DNA of 64,000 nt from Viola odorata (Eukaryota; Streptophyta; Magnoliopsida; Malpighiales; Violaceae): contig OY829540.1 in NCBI GenBank assembly GCA_963691705.1, forward strand, positions 5,718,001 to 5,782,000. The letters are read 5' to 3'. Positions 1-11,560 of the stretch are shown here, one piece after another. The notes below the pieces were generated by a model, which worked only from the letters and a program-made list of their open reading frames with translations, did not search any database and was not told the origin of the DNA. Every line of letters starts with the position of its first letter. Within the stretch, counting starts at the first letter, position 1. A program made the position numbers and the translations under genes.

Positions 1-30
1 GTGGAGAGCTGCCTTGTCGTTCACATCCAT
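1..30 (-). CDS. possible 5' end of a leftward gene, cut by the window edge
   Basis: An ATG on the minus strand at 30-28 opens a frame of ten codons (MDVNDKAALH) that runs off the window. The ATG has a purine at -3 and G at +4. About 100 bp upstream on the same strand is a good TATA box at 133-124 (TTCTATAAATAC), so a short leader of about 70-100 nt is plausible. Ten residues are too few to name a family. The AG just before the leader sequence GTTTTCAACG could also be a splice acceptor, in which case the start would lie elsewhere. Confidence 0.3.
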   Translation of the reverse strand, partial: MDVNDKAALH

Positions 31-123
31 CGTTGAAAACCTGCACACAATAAGAATGTTCTATATGAGTTTTGTGGGTAAGAAGATGATGCTTTGGTGG
101 CTGTTGAGGGATGGAAATTAGGG

Positions 124-133
124 TATTTATAGA
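124..133 (-). promoter_or_regulatory. TATA box candidate for the partial leftward gene
   Basis: TATAAATA-type box on the minus strand about 95 bp upstream of the ATG at 30. It is the only good TATA box found close upstream of that frame. Confidence 0.35.
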
Positions 134-604
134 ATGGAATTAGGGTTAGGTGATGGTGTAATAATGGAAAGGGAGGCACCGGTTAAGTGTTGAAACGGAG
201 TCATTGTTGGGAATGTAAAAGGCTGACTTGGTGTGTGGCATTTGCTAAACTAATTAATTGGAAGAGTGTTGCAGTTAAAAACCAAATGAAACACCTTAAT
301 TCACGCATGCAAAGCTATCCAATAAGTATCGTATTCCTATCAAGCGTCTTGTAAATGGAACATGCATATATTCAATGCTTTAAGCGTAACAAGGTAGCGG
401 ATGTGTTCTACAACAGATTACAACCACTGCCACACCTAAACCTATGCATCAATATCAACTATATACACACAACTACGACACCTAAACCTATTCGTCAAGA
501 TCAACCAAAAAATCCAACGTTTTCCTGGAGTGGAAATCAAGAACCTGCAGTCTCCTGCAAGCCAAAACAAACAGACATGTTACTACACATCAAGCAATAG
601 AAAT
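134..604. other. intergenic, no gene seen
   Basis: AT-rich DNA between the possible leftward promoter and the tandem repeats. Short open frames here show no recognisable protein. The part after about 400 has loose similarity in style to the repeats that follow (short AC-rich phrases around CACACAACTACG). Confidence 0.5.
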
Positions 605-1850
605 TTGTTGAAACACATAAGCATGCAAAACTAAGGTAGTCTCACCATTGTTAGAAGCCCTACGTCAACTGTCTAATTACTAAAGGAACCGCCTAAAAGT
701 AGATAACATACGACTAATACTAGATGGCCTTTGCTACAAAAAAATCCATCAATTTCCTGTAATGAAGAAATATAACTCACTGTCACAACACATCAACCAA
801 TTCAAAATTTGCTTCACAGAAATAAGCATGATAAGTAGAGGTAGTCTCACCCTTTTTAAAATCCATACGTCAACTGTCAAATTCCTAAAGGAACCCCCTA
901 AAATTAGATAACATAGTACTAATTCCAGCTGGCCCTCATAACCAAAAAAGTCCAACTATTTCCATCAAACTTAAACCAAAAATTCCAACTATTTCCTGCA
1001 ATACAAGAACATCATTAGCAGTCATTAGATTTCAATCAAAACTGAATTTGTTGAAACACATAAGCAGGGAACGTAGAGGTAGTCTCATACCATCTGTTGC
1101 ACGCCTAAGGCAACTATATAATTACCATAGGATGCATAGTAGATTACATGGTAATACTACTTGGCCCCTGTATCCCAAAAAATTCCAACTATTTCATGCA
1201 ATTTACACCCAAAATTCACAGTATTTCTTGCAATACAAGAACAGAAATAAATGTCAATATATTTCTACCAAAACTGAATTTGTTGAAACACATAAGCAGG
1301 GAACGTAGAGGTAGTCTCATACCATCTGTTGCATGCCTAAGGCAACTATATAATTACCATAGGATGCATAGTAGATTACATGGTAATACTACTTGGCCCC
1401 TGTATCCCAAAAAAATCCAACTATTTCATGCAATTTACACCAAAAAGTCCAACTATTTCATGCAATTTACACCCAAAATTCCAAGTATTTCCTGCAATAC
1501 AAGAACAGAAATAAATGTCAATATATTTCTACCAAAACTGAATTTGTTGAAACACATAAGCAGGGAACGTAGAGGTAGTCTCATACCATCTGTTGCACGC
1601 CTAAGGCAACTATATAATTACTAAAGGATGCGCACAGTAGATTACATGGTAATACTACTTGGCCCTTGTATCCCAAAATATTCCAACTATTTCATGCAAT
1701 TTAAACCAAAAATTCCAACTATTTCCTGCAATAGAAGAACAGAAAGAAATGTCAATATATTTCTATCAAAACTGAATTTGTTGAAACACATAAGCAGGGA
1801 ACTTAGAGGTGGTCTCATACCATCTGTTGCCTGCAATACAAATAACAGGA
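605..1850. repeat. tandem repeat array, unit about 233 bp
   Basis: The phrase TTTGTTGAAACACATAAGCA followed by a GTAGAGGTAGTCTCA-like stretch returns again and again. Using the common ACTGAATTTG as register, close copies start at about 1041, 1273, 1537 and 1771, giving spacings of 232, 264 and 234 bp. The 264-bp copy is longer because the block TCCAACTATTTCATGCAATT is duplicated inside it. Diverged copies lie before the good ones, at about 605 and 805, and the last copy is cut at about 1850. The open frames across the array are produced by the repeat and look non-coding. Confidence 0.85.
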
Positions 1851-1918
1851 ATCAATGTCAATGTTCCTCAAGCAATAAATTGTATTTATTCAACAAAAAG
1901 AAACCATGTCTTACAATG

Positions 1919-3561
1919 TTAATATGGAATATGAGCAGCAGCAGTTGCAAGGATGATTGGATCGCATGCCAATGAGGAGGGAAGCAAACCAAGCGTAGCT
2001 AGTTGTTTCTTCTTCATGTGAGGTATTTTATAAACATTCGATCCCTTAATTTTCAAAATCTCAATCATGCATGCTTGTAAAGTGATGAAGATGCTATTAA
2101 CCTTCAAAGCAGAGAACTCCAAATAAGCTTGGTTCACTGCTGCCACCAATTCATCTAGATTGTTTGCACATTTCCTTTCTTGCAATGATTGGATAGCTCG
2201 AAAAAAGCCAAGGTCAAGAACATTTAAATCTGGAGAATTTGGTGGCTGACATAACAACTTAATGTTCATACCTACATTCTCTACAGCAGCTAAGAATTCA
2301 CTATCATCATCATGTATATGTGTCTTAGCATTATCTTGCTGGATTATAATTTCCTGCATGAGGCTATCCCTCGGCCATTTAGACTTAATGGAAGGTAAAA
2401 TGTAGTCAATCATAAACTTCCGAATTACATGCCTATCAATCACCTTAATTGGCCTAACCTCTAATGTTCCAGCTAACCTATTTGAGCTAGACCTCATTGC
2501 AGCAACTTTAGTAACCAATGGAAATAATCCTAATTTTCCATCAAACGTACAACTACCATGTGAGTCATATCTAGGTCTAGCAATAGCTGCAAGGAACATT
2601 ATTTTTGGAATGAAATTGGTACTTTGAATAGTTCTTACAGGTTCATCCTCGTCAGCCAGTAGGTAGTACGTTTGGACATTCCGTGTTGTTTAAAACCATT
2701 TCTCGTCAATGTGGACCACATTTTCCATGTTGTAGAAACGGTTGGCTGCCGGAAGCGACTCTGGATCAATCATTGCAAGACAGTGACGCATCCTTTGCAA
2801 ACGGTTTGCCTCTGTCAGTCTTGGTTTGATGGTATTGCTATGTCGCTTCAATTCTCCTCCTTTCAATTTGCGCATCAAATATGACTTTGAAATCCCCAGA
2901 GTTGTAGATAAAGACCTTAGTGTTGTTCGATCCCTGAGAGGAATATCTCTTAGCTTCTGCAAGTCAAATTCAATCCTTCTTCTCCCACAATTCTTAACTC
3001 TCGATTGCGAAATGTTGTGGTTGGGAGAGTCCCTTCCCCTTTTCCACAGCCGCTGGATTGATCGCAATTTGACTCCGAATGTATCAGCAACTTCTCTTGT
3101 CGAGTATTTTTTAAGCTTCCCGTTAACACTCTTCTGTAGAAGCAAATTATAGGTTGCGGTTCTGTCCTCCTCGCACAGCTCTTTCCTGCTTGATATTGGA
3201 CCTACCATCATCACAACACATCAACTATCATTGCAAGGCATTCTGAGTTTTCTTGTGTTTAACAATTGCAAACCAACCAAAACATATGACAATCCCATTA
3301 ATCAAAATTAAAAGGTTTAATTAAATTGACTTCACCTTCAACCCCACTATCATGTGATGGGTTTAGGTCTTCGGCTGTCAAAGCTTCATGGATGTCGTCC
3401 ACATGTGCCGCAGTTGGGGCTTGTGCTTCGGCGGCTTCTACAACGGTTTGAACATCGTATACATCGTCGGATCCGTCGCCTGCATTGGCATTATCGATGT
3501 CTGCCCGTGTGCAAGGATTGTTGTGAAACAATTGGATTGGGTTGAAATCGTTCTCAGCCAT
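1919..3561 (-). pseudogene. mariner-like transposase with one internal stop
   Basis: A two-exon transposase gene. Exon 1 is 3561-3336, starts MAENDFNPIQ and is acidic. A phase-1 intron (GT at 3335, AG at 3203-3202) leads to exon 2, 3201-1919. Exon 2 has a helix-turn-helix type N-terminal part (about 2690-3200) and then the DDE/D catalytic part. The three acidic residues sit in HIDEKWF, QQDNAKTH and LNVLDLGFF. I count 39 residues between the second and third, which is the plant DD39D signature. The total is about 500 codons, normal for plant mariner. One TAA at 2692-2690, directly after HIDEKWF, breaks the frame; both sides are in the same frame, so this is a nonsense change and not a frameshift. 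It is therefore probably inactive. Confidence 0.85.
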
Positions 3562-3913
3562 TTCATTCCAGAAGAATAAATCGATGAAACAGACGTTAGA
3601 ACTGCACACACTGTCGAAAATGGGTGGGAAAATGAAAGAAATAGGTGAGAGACCATTTTGATGGGATAGTTTAAACTCTCAGCGGAAAAAAGGGGGCAAT
3701 TTCAAAGGGAAAAACCCAAAATTTTGGAGGGAGTTTTTGTAAAAATTGAAAAGCAGGCGGGAGGACGAAGGCAAGATCTGAAATGTGAAGAAGAGCGAGG
3801 AAAGGGAACACTGCAGTGTGTGAAGGGCATTTTCGTGATCTCCAATGGCAAACAGTATTTCCTTAAAAACCGTGCCAATGCCTAAAGCGTCAAGCTTTAG
3901 GGGACGGAGGGAG
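1919..3913 (-). mobile_element. mariner-like (Tc1/mariner) element, partial
   Basis: Remnant of a plant mariner-like element whose transposase runs leftward. The right end is a terminal repeat that reads GGGGACGGAGGGAG at 3900-3913 followed by TA (3914-3915), the form expected of plant mariner and Stowaway ends. No matching left end was found; the tandem repeats begin just beyond the transposase stop, so that end is lost or lies outside the window. Confidence 0.8.
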
Positions 3914-3915
3914 TA
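3870..3915. repeat. mariner/Stowaway-type terminal inverted repeat with TA
   Basis: The sequence ends in GGGGACGGAGGGAG followed by TA, the mirror of the common plant CTCCCTCCGTCCC end. It lies about 350 bp upstream of the transposase ATG, where the 5' end of the element is expected. It could also be the edge of an unrelated MITE. Confidence 0.55.
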
Positions 3916-4635
3916 TTATGAGTGTTTCGCAATTAGAATAGTAAAATTAGCAGTAAATTTTGATAACTTTAGTATCATAATTTTTTTTTTTAAAAAAAAG
4001 TTTAGTAGCCCAGTTGGGTGGTCAATTAAATTAATACAATATATATTGTGTCTTTTTACTTCTTGATTTACATTGTATTTTTTATTTTATTTTTTGCAGT
4101 TTAATTTACAGTTTTACCTTCTTTATTTTTTACAGTTTTAATAGTGGGCTGTCTATTCGTAATTTCATAGGGATGGACAAGCACATAGGAGAGTAGGACA
4201 CTGGAATTTATGGAAGCAAACAACAGAGGCCTGTAGGAAGGAGGGTAGACATTCTCTGGTCACAATTTAATTTTTTTAAAGTTCTAGACTTTAGAGTGGG
4301 GAAATGGGAAGAATTCTCTTTGTGTCTTTTAGTTCCAAATGAAACTGTGGGGCCCACTGCAACGAGCTTTTGGGACCGGGGTAATTTCGGTGGTGGGCCT
4401 AACCTACCCTACCTTGGTCTAGCCCTGGGTTTTTGGGACTGTGAATTACTAGTGTGGAAGATGAGACGAGAGTCATGTACAACTGGATGCCCAAACCTCG
4501 ACGGTCCGGTCCACCTTGCTGCTCGGCGGGGTTCGTTGCAGTTCAATCACTGAGATCGCAGTCGATCTAAAGCGGTTCTGGCTGGACACAACTTTGTCTT
4601 CAATTGTCTTCGTAAGTGGTTGACGAATTAATTAT
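3916..4635. other. intergenic, no gene seen
   Basis: AT-rich stretch with a short GC-richer part at about 4330-4560. An 85-codon open frame there shows no recognisable domain and no splice context. Confidence 0.5.
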
Positions 4636-4637
4636 TA

Positions 4638-4954
4638 CTCATTCTTTAATAATGAACGTTTTAAACTTAATATTTTGCACACAATTAATTAACGTTTTAT
4701 ATTTCTCAATGCAATGTTCGGTGAAAAAAGAATATATCAGTGGTGAGGACCATTTTTTATAAAATGGAAGGAGAGTGATTTCAATTAAAAAATAAAATAT
4801 GAATTTACAGCCACATATAAAGGCAGGCAACTAGTTTTGATGGTGGGGTACAATTTTGTTTATAAACTGAATAAAGTTTTCTCGTTTTTCTCCATAAGAG
4901 AATCACCTAAATTCGCTTTGGTCTAAAACGTCTAGTATTAAAAAATAGAGGGAG
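4638..4954. mobile_element. Stowaway-like MITE, 317 bp
   Basis: The left end CTCATTCTTTAATAATGAAC and the inverted right end (...TAGTATTAAAAAATAGAGGGAG) match imperfectly over about 40 bp, including a shared ACGTTTTA block. TA is present on both sides (4636-4637 and 4955-4956), as for Stowaway insertions. No coding capacity. Confidence 0.55.
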
Positions 4955-6255
4955 TATATATTGCTCTCCTTAACATCGGTCACTTCAATCTTCAAGTGGA
5001 TATCTTTGAAGGGAAGATTATCTCTACTTGCCTTAAAAGCATGATTACTAAATTACGAGGTCACCTGAGACAAGTAACACCAATTAATTTGTATTGTTAA
5101 TATCTATACTTTACTCATTTGGATACATTTTACTTATTTTTTTGGTTTATCACCCTTGGTAATTTGTACCCACATTGGGGCCGACTAATCTGAAGTTCAA
5201 GGAATTGTACGTAAAGATTTCTTCCTCTCCCAACAAACGCGCTTCCTCAAGATTCACACATTTTACTCTTTAATTACTTTCGACACATTGAGTCAATGTA
5301 TTATGATTCTAATAACATTTTAAATCTTTATTGTTGACATGTCTTTATCTAAATCTAAGGGATAAAAAAGGAAACTATTTCATCAATTAAATTATAATAT
5401 ATCAAGATTTTAAAATATTATTTAAATTATAATAAAAGGACTCAATATTTTAAAAATGTAAAAATAAAAATAAAATGTGTCAAAACAACTAAAGCAGAGA
5501 GAGCAATAGTATATGGAGAAGAAGAAAGAACGCAATAGTGCAATTTAACCCACCAACGCGGGGCTGCACCTTTGATTGCAACAATTTCATGGTTGGACCG
5601 TTACTAATGGCTTAGTTAGCTCCCAATAACTACACTTTTGCTAATAAACGCTGCAGTGGGCTAGGGTCTTTGCAGCCTATGGCTTCTTATTTTACTTGCG
5701 AGTATCAGTTTTTTGTGCGAAAATGCTCCATTAAAAAGTTGGTTAGCTTTTTATTATTATTGGCTACGAGTGAATTATCCATTTCCTAGTTGGTGGTTTG
5801 TGGTTTTGTGGGCACATAATCCACACATCCATTGGTGATCCCCATCGCCTCATTTCATTTTCATTGGTCACTCAACCCCAAACTTTTAATCATTTAAAAT
5901 TATTTTATTGGATTTTGAGTTAACATTAAGAGATTAGAATTCTTAAATAAAAGATTGTGTTAAGTGTTTTTTATATATAAAAAATCTAATGGATTAGTGG
6001 TTAGTTATTAAGGGAAAATTACGTAAAAACCTTAGTTTTTAAAAAAACCCTACTTCAGTTTGTATAGATTTGAAACTCACAATAAAAATCGTACAGTTTT
6101 CTAAATATTACAGTTAAATTTTTTATACTAGTAGTTAAGAAATTTAAATAGATTAGTAAAAAACTGCGTAAAATTATTAAAATTTTGACAAATAAATGTA
6201 ACAAATATGATAGGGCATAAGTAAATAAAACAAAGAAAATATTTTACATACAAAT
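4955..6255. other. intergenic, AT-rich, no gene seen
   Basis: Many A and T runs, no recognisable open frame. A weak inverted repeat with GACACATT.../...AATGTGTC (about 5280-5495) may mark an old foldback element but is too diverged to call. Confidence 0.5.
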
Positions 6256-6392
6256 AAATCTTACAAACTTTTCGTACTAACTGATGTGTCAAAATATGAT
6301 TAATATGCTTTAAGTGATGAGGCTCTTAAGTGAATTAATGCAGATCATTTATATTTTGACATATTAGTTAATATGAAAAGTTTATAAGATTT
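6256..6392. repeat. long imperfect inverted repeat (hairpin)
   Basis: Two arms of about 65 bp, 6256-6320 and 6328-6392, pair with few mismatches. Examples are AAATCTTACAAACTTTTC against GAAAAGTTTATAAGATTT and TGTGTCAAAATAT against ATATTTTGACATAT. The loop is only a few bases. It sits inside a larger AT-rich block (about 6010-6660) whose outer ends also look like poor inverted repeats, so this may be the core of a foldback MITE. Confidence 0.65.
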
Positions 6393-6965
6393 TTGTTAGT
6401 ATGTACTACAACGGTGCTCATAAAACAATATTAGTTTACAAACTTTTTACAATTTTTTCCGATTTCTTTCCTTTTATTGGTATTTTTAATATTTTTTTCA
6501 TAATTTTTTAAAGTGGATTTTACTATATTTATTACTTTTTACTCCAATTTTTATAATTTTTTGTAATTTAAAAAAAAATTTAAACTATTAGAAAGGTTGA
6601 AGATGTACTTTAAAAAAACTATGTGGTTCGTATGCCTAAACTTTAAGATTTTTCCTTTACCTAATTTACCCTCATTATTAGTTGGTCCTAATTACTAATT
6701 AGGGATGTGGTGCAGGAGTCTGCCAGTCGGCAAGATTAGCACATGTGTCAAGGTTTTATTAGACAGTCTAAAGCCTATGTGGCGGTACAATCAATTTGCT
6801 TGTCAGCTTTCGCATTAATTCAAAAAAGGAGTGAGATTCCATACTCGTAGTAAGCTTTTTCTATAAAGGCAACAGTTTCTATAGCGACAACTCCCTATTC
6901 TTTAATTTGCGTAGGGACAAATCTTACTATGAGATGCATCCATATTTAGATTTTTCAAGCAGTAA
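6393..6965. other. intergenic, no gene seen
   Basis: AT-rich sequence between the hairpin and the next MITE. The outer right part of the possible foldback element reaches about 6660. Nothing else can be supported. Confidence 0.45.
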
Positions 6966-6967
6966 TT

Positions 6968-7186
6968 CTCCCTTCCTTACATTTAAAAAGCTGTTTTAGA
7001 GAAAATTGATAGATCACGACAATCATTTTTTGCTAATTTTTTGGTATTTTTTTATTATTATAGTCTCCAATTCAAATTTAACTTCTAATTTAGTTATAAA
7101 ACTGAAAAATTAATCAAAAAATTGCGTAAAAAATTCAAATAAGAACATATTTCTTCTAAAATGTTTTTTTATTGAAATAGAGGGAG
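6968..7186. mobile_element. Stowaway-like MITE, about 219 bp
   Basis: The left end CTCCCTTCCTTACATTTAAA pairs with the right end ...AAAATG(T)nATTGAAATAGAGGGAG. The right end abuts the TA that also begins the next MITE. The left TA is degenerate (TT). No coding capacity. Confidence 0.55.
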
Positions 7187-7188
7187 TA

Positions 7189-7446
7189 CTCCATCCGGTC
7201 CGAAATGTATGACGTTTTAGCATTTGCTTTTACTATTCCGGAACGTATCTTAAGACGGTCGGAACAGTCACTATTTGAGACAATTTGCCTCGAATTTTTT
7301 CTTGGAAGTACGTTAAGGATTAACGTACGTTTGAAAAAAATACGGAATTTTTTGGGGTCAAATAGTGCCTCATCCGGCCTCCTCGATATGCGTTCCCTAC
7401 TGAATATTGAGATGCGAGGAAGTCATACATTTCGGACCAGAGGGAG
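7189..7446. mobile_element. Stowaway-like MITE, 258 bp, copy 1 of a local pair
   Basis: The terminal inverted repeats are CTCCATCCGGTCCGAAATG and its mirror CATTTCGGACCAGAGGGAG, continuing into TATGAC/GTCATA. TA lies on both sides (7187-7188, 7447-7448). The interior contains the phrase GGCCTCCTCGATATGCGTT, which recurs in opposite orientation in the element at 11302-11558, so both belong to one family. The 84-codon frame across it is not a gene. Confidence 0.8.
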
Positions 7447-7448
7447 TA

Positions 7449-10400
7449 TTATATACTGATATTCCTAGGATGCTACTTTTTGTCACTTAATTAGTATACT
7501 TTGCAATTTGCAAATGTTGAGGAGATTCTTTGATGAAGAAAACACAATGAGAAGTGTATGTGTAGAAGTCAACTTAAATCCATCATATATTCGATTGGAA
7601 ATAATTTTTTGGTTTTCATGATAATCATATACATTTTGGGCTAGTAAAGTTTCACGATTCTCGTATACTAGAAGAGCATCTAGTTAGTAAAAATATGCGT
7701 GGAATTATAGCACTTCATGTCAAAGATTTGACTATGTGCACCACCATTCTTTATTAAAACTTAAAAGGTCATCACATTAGGTGATCATTTTTTTCGTTTA
7801 GATTAGGTCTAACATACAAATATTTTAAAGTTTGTATCTTTCATAACGTGTGCATATAAGAATGAATGTTTTAGCTATTAAATAAAGTTTTAATGATGTT
7901 ATAATTCTAAAAGTATAGACTTTTAAAGTGATTAAAACGTCATTCAATGATTAAAACTCTTATTAATATATACAAACATTCTTATAATAGATAAACAGCT
8001 AATAAATTAAGGGAAATACTAAGTTGCAGTAGACACTTTGTGAATGGAAAAAAAGGGTCCACCGGGAGTACAATTTTGGTCATAAAAAAAGTTACTTACG
8101 TATTAATTACATTGTTATAGTAAAATATTCCCGAGGCACATAAAAGAATGATGATAATTAAAGATTAACCTTGCTGCTTTACAAGTCAAAACTTACGTAG
8201 TGGGATGCAATGACATCTGTAAAAGATATCATGCATGGCATTATTGGCATATGTCTCTACTAGAGCACGACCCGTTCTCCTTGGAGAATCAAAAGCTTCG
8301 ACATATTCCATAACACCAAAGCAAAATGTTCAATAATTAAGTACAATTAATTGTTTGCTCAATCATAATATGTAGGACCCCCTTTTTAATCACTTGTTGC
8401 TGGTTCGATACTTACTTAGTTACATAAAACATTGTATGTATTCTTTAATAGCCTGGCCGGTATAGACAATATTAGTTTGTCACTCGGAGCTTTAGAGATA
8501 CTTGAGGTAATTTGATACCTAAAAAAAGCTCTGGTAGTGTTGATCGATGTAAGTGGCTTTTTCAATCGAATGTTCAATTATTGTATATAAAGAAATTATT
8601 CGCTACAAATAAAATTAGTTTGATTAAAATAGGCTTAGAGATACACATGTGGCACTGGTTCAGACTAGGAAAAAAAATGGCAGCTGGCCTTTGTTCCTTT
8701 ATTAGCAAAAAGGAGAATTAAACAAGAAAAGTATGCGCAATGAACAAACTAAATCTTGATCTCGGATTTAATCCTTCTAGTTTAATTGTAATTAAAAGAG
8801 AGACTAATATAAAGGAAAAGAGAAAAAGGGAAAAGAAAAGATGGGTTATCTTTTAGATGCCGTTGACTTAAGTTCTCGACGGCCATGATTAAGCGTGTGT
8901 TGTTTCCAGGAGACAGAATCATTGATGAGCAATTTGCTTTGTAAAGATGAAGGGCTGTGATCAAAGTGGTGCAACTTTGCGTCGACCATGCAATATCCTT
9001 GTGGGTCACTCTTTCGATCATCGACTCTCTTTGTATGGGAAAATTGCCCGCTGTACAGATTTTGTTGCTAAGCCTTTTAATTAAGACAAATTCCTTGATA
9101 TTAACAATTATATTGTTAACTACCCAATGAACATGGAAATGAATGTGTTCTGGAAAAATCTGTCAAAAGGGTTATATTTCAATCATGTGTTCTCAAAATA
9201 AGTAAGTACGCGGCTTGTTTTTTTAAGCATTTATGTAATAGCATGCTAGTTAGTGGTTTCTTATATACTTTTAGATATTTCTTCTTGTTCTTCTTTTTAT
9301 AAGGAGACAACAGATTCGAATCAGAATCGATATAATGATACTTTATCATCAACATACAACCAATGAATCACATATTCATAAATCATTTTTAGCTATATGA
9401 ATCACATATATAGAGCAATGTAACTAGCTATTCAAACTTGAGAAATTAGGACGTTTGTTACAGTACGTTCTCAGCTTTGCGAAAAGTACCAATAATATTT
9501 GGTTTAAAGATGAATTATTAGCAACAGTGGTCCGTAACTATTTGATCCTGACGAGGAATAGGTTGGGGTTTTTAAGATGAAGGGTTGTGATTAGTTAGAA
9601 GATAAAGAAATCGTTGGAGAGGGTGCATGTATGACATGTAGTACTAGACTAGGGCAACCCAAGTAAGATAATTGGGTTGTTGGTTGGTGTTATATGTTAG
9701 GGGCGGGCTAATTAAGTCAATATTCTCATGCTTATAGTATATTTTGCTAGATAGCTTAAAACATATATACGGGGACCCATTTTCTCATGCAGTGTGGTGG
9801 TATTCATCCCTTTCCTTTTTTCATTTGTATTATGAAGAAGAATAATGCATGTCCCCCTTAGCTTTTTACAGTTTGGTCCAATTGGATATACCCTACCATG
9901 CACTCCTATCATGCAGTTTGTATAGAATTTGAGAGAGAGAGAAGGATCAAGATGGTAAATTAAAACTACTAGTTAATATCAACCCAACTATAGTTTATTG
10001 GTTGTGCCAAATATATCAATTCATAATCAAATCCCTAATTCGAATTTCTCCTCTAAACATCTCCATATTTACTAATATGCCATTCCCTTCTATAATGATA
10101 ATATATAGTTACACTTCCCAAGGAGAGCCACTTATAGGCAGACACCTAGCCAACCACACCCACTTCGTCGGAATATTCTTTTCTGTGGAGGAGCCCCGGT
10201 TAGCCACTAGCCACTTTTGTCCTGTTAGTAGTGGCTGGTACCGTTATCAGTTATCACCACTGCTTGGCTTAACATATACTCAACCCTAAAAAAGAAGGAA
10301 ATAATTTTACTACAAGTAATAGATGGACCACACCCCACAAATATTGATGGCATTTTATCACCTTTCCTTTTTTAATGCAAAAATGATGGATGTACTTGAC

Positions 10401-11299
10401 AATTCTTGTTCCTTTTCAATTGGTTAAATACACAAATCATATTAACCTATGATCATCGTTAGTTCATGAGTACTATTAACCTAGCATAAATAGAGTTGGG
10501 ATGATTGATTTGTTTTTAAACTAGGTTAAATTTAAGTAGCGTATAACTTAAGATCCATCATTTTTCATTGTTTAAACCCAAAAAAATAAATAAAAAAATA
10601 AAATCTCCACCATTAACTATGACTACCCTCGTTGATTACTATAATTATCCCCAATATTCTAAAGTTTCTAATCAACAAATCCAAATCCAAAACTAATTAA
10701 TACCAATCACCACCATGAATACATTATTTACGTATCATTTTTATAGTCCTATTACAATCTCAATTTATGCACTAATTATTTATATATTTGTAAAATCGTA
10801 CAATGACTACAACCCCATCAAGACACGAGATGTTTAATCAATTTCTCGTGAGAAGAACATGACCGGCTATAACCCGTGAAGCAAGGAATTAGAAAGAAGC
10901 AAACCGATCATCGACGGAAACATTAGTTACGCGCGCACCAATCAAAAAACAAGACGATAATAAAGATACAAATGGAATGTTTTTCTTTTCTTTTCTTTTC
11001 TCGATAAGCTGCTGAGTTAGATTAAAAAAAAACAATAATTAGAAGTGAGTCAAATCGAGTCTAGTTTGATTTTAAGAAGGTAAAAATAACGTTAAGGAAG
11101 TGTTAAGTTTTAAGTTCAAGTCTTCTAACTTGTAATATTTAAAATTTATCTGTATGAAAAATATCAATTTCTACCTAAATAGAGAAAATATAAGATCATA
11201 TTAAAATTTAATTTCAAAATAAAGACTAAACTCATTCCCAAACGGGTACTACATACTAACCTAAATAATATAGTATTCTAGACGAATTTGAATAAATGT
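7449..11299. other. intergenic, no gene supported
   Basis: Nearly 4 kb of AT-rich DNA. A 79-codon minus-strand frame at 9021-8782 lies in slightly GC-richer sequence but matches no family I recognise. A (TTTTC)n run is at about 10983-11000. GATGAAGGGYTGTGAT occurs at about 8947 and 9579. No promoter, RNA gene or domain can be supported. Confidence 0.5.
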
Positions 11300-11301
11300 T
11301 A

Positions 11302-11558
11302 CTTCCTCTGTCCCTCAATGAATGTCTTCCTCGCATCCCAATATTCAGTAGAGAACGCATATCGAGGAGGCCGGATGAGGTACTATTTGACGCCAAAAAA
11401 ATTTGATTTTTTTTTTGAACGTACGTTAATTAACGTACTTCCCAGAAAAAATTAGGGGTAAAATTGTCTCAAATAGGTCGTCTGCCGGCCGTTTTAAGAT
11501 ACGTGCCGAAACAGTAAAAGCAAAAGCTAAAACGATAATCATTGAGGGACGGAGGGAG
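11302..11558. mobile_element. Stowaway-like MITE, 257 bp, copy 2 of a local pair
   Basis: The ends are CTTCCTCTGTCCCTCAATGA and the mirror TCATTGAGGGACGGAGGGAG, with TA on both sides (11300-11301, 11559-11560). The inside carries AACGCATATCGAGGAGGCC and the AGATACGTGCCG-like block, matching the reverse complement of the element at 7189-7446. The terminal parts differ between the two copies more than the centre does. Confidence 0.8.
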
Positions 11559-11560
11559 TA

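Noticed and set aside
605..1850. CRISPR-like array
   Set aside because: Units of about 233 bp in a plant nuclear genome without short spacers; an ordinary tandem repeat.
1148..1975. Open frames of 115-158 codons over the tandem repeats
   Set aside because: The same residues recur with the repeat period, so the frames are a product of the repeat unit.
7205..7459. 84-codon ORF
   Set aside because: It lies inside a Stowaway MITE and is not a gene.
8782..9021. 79-codon minus-strand ORF with a coding-like look
   Set aside because: No recognisable domain, no promoter or splice partner; the tail is low-complexity. Not enough to call a gene.
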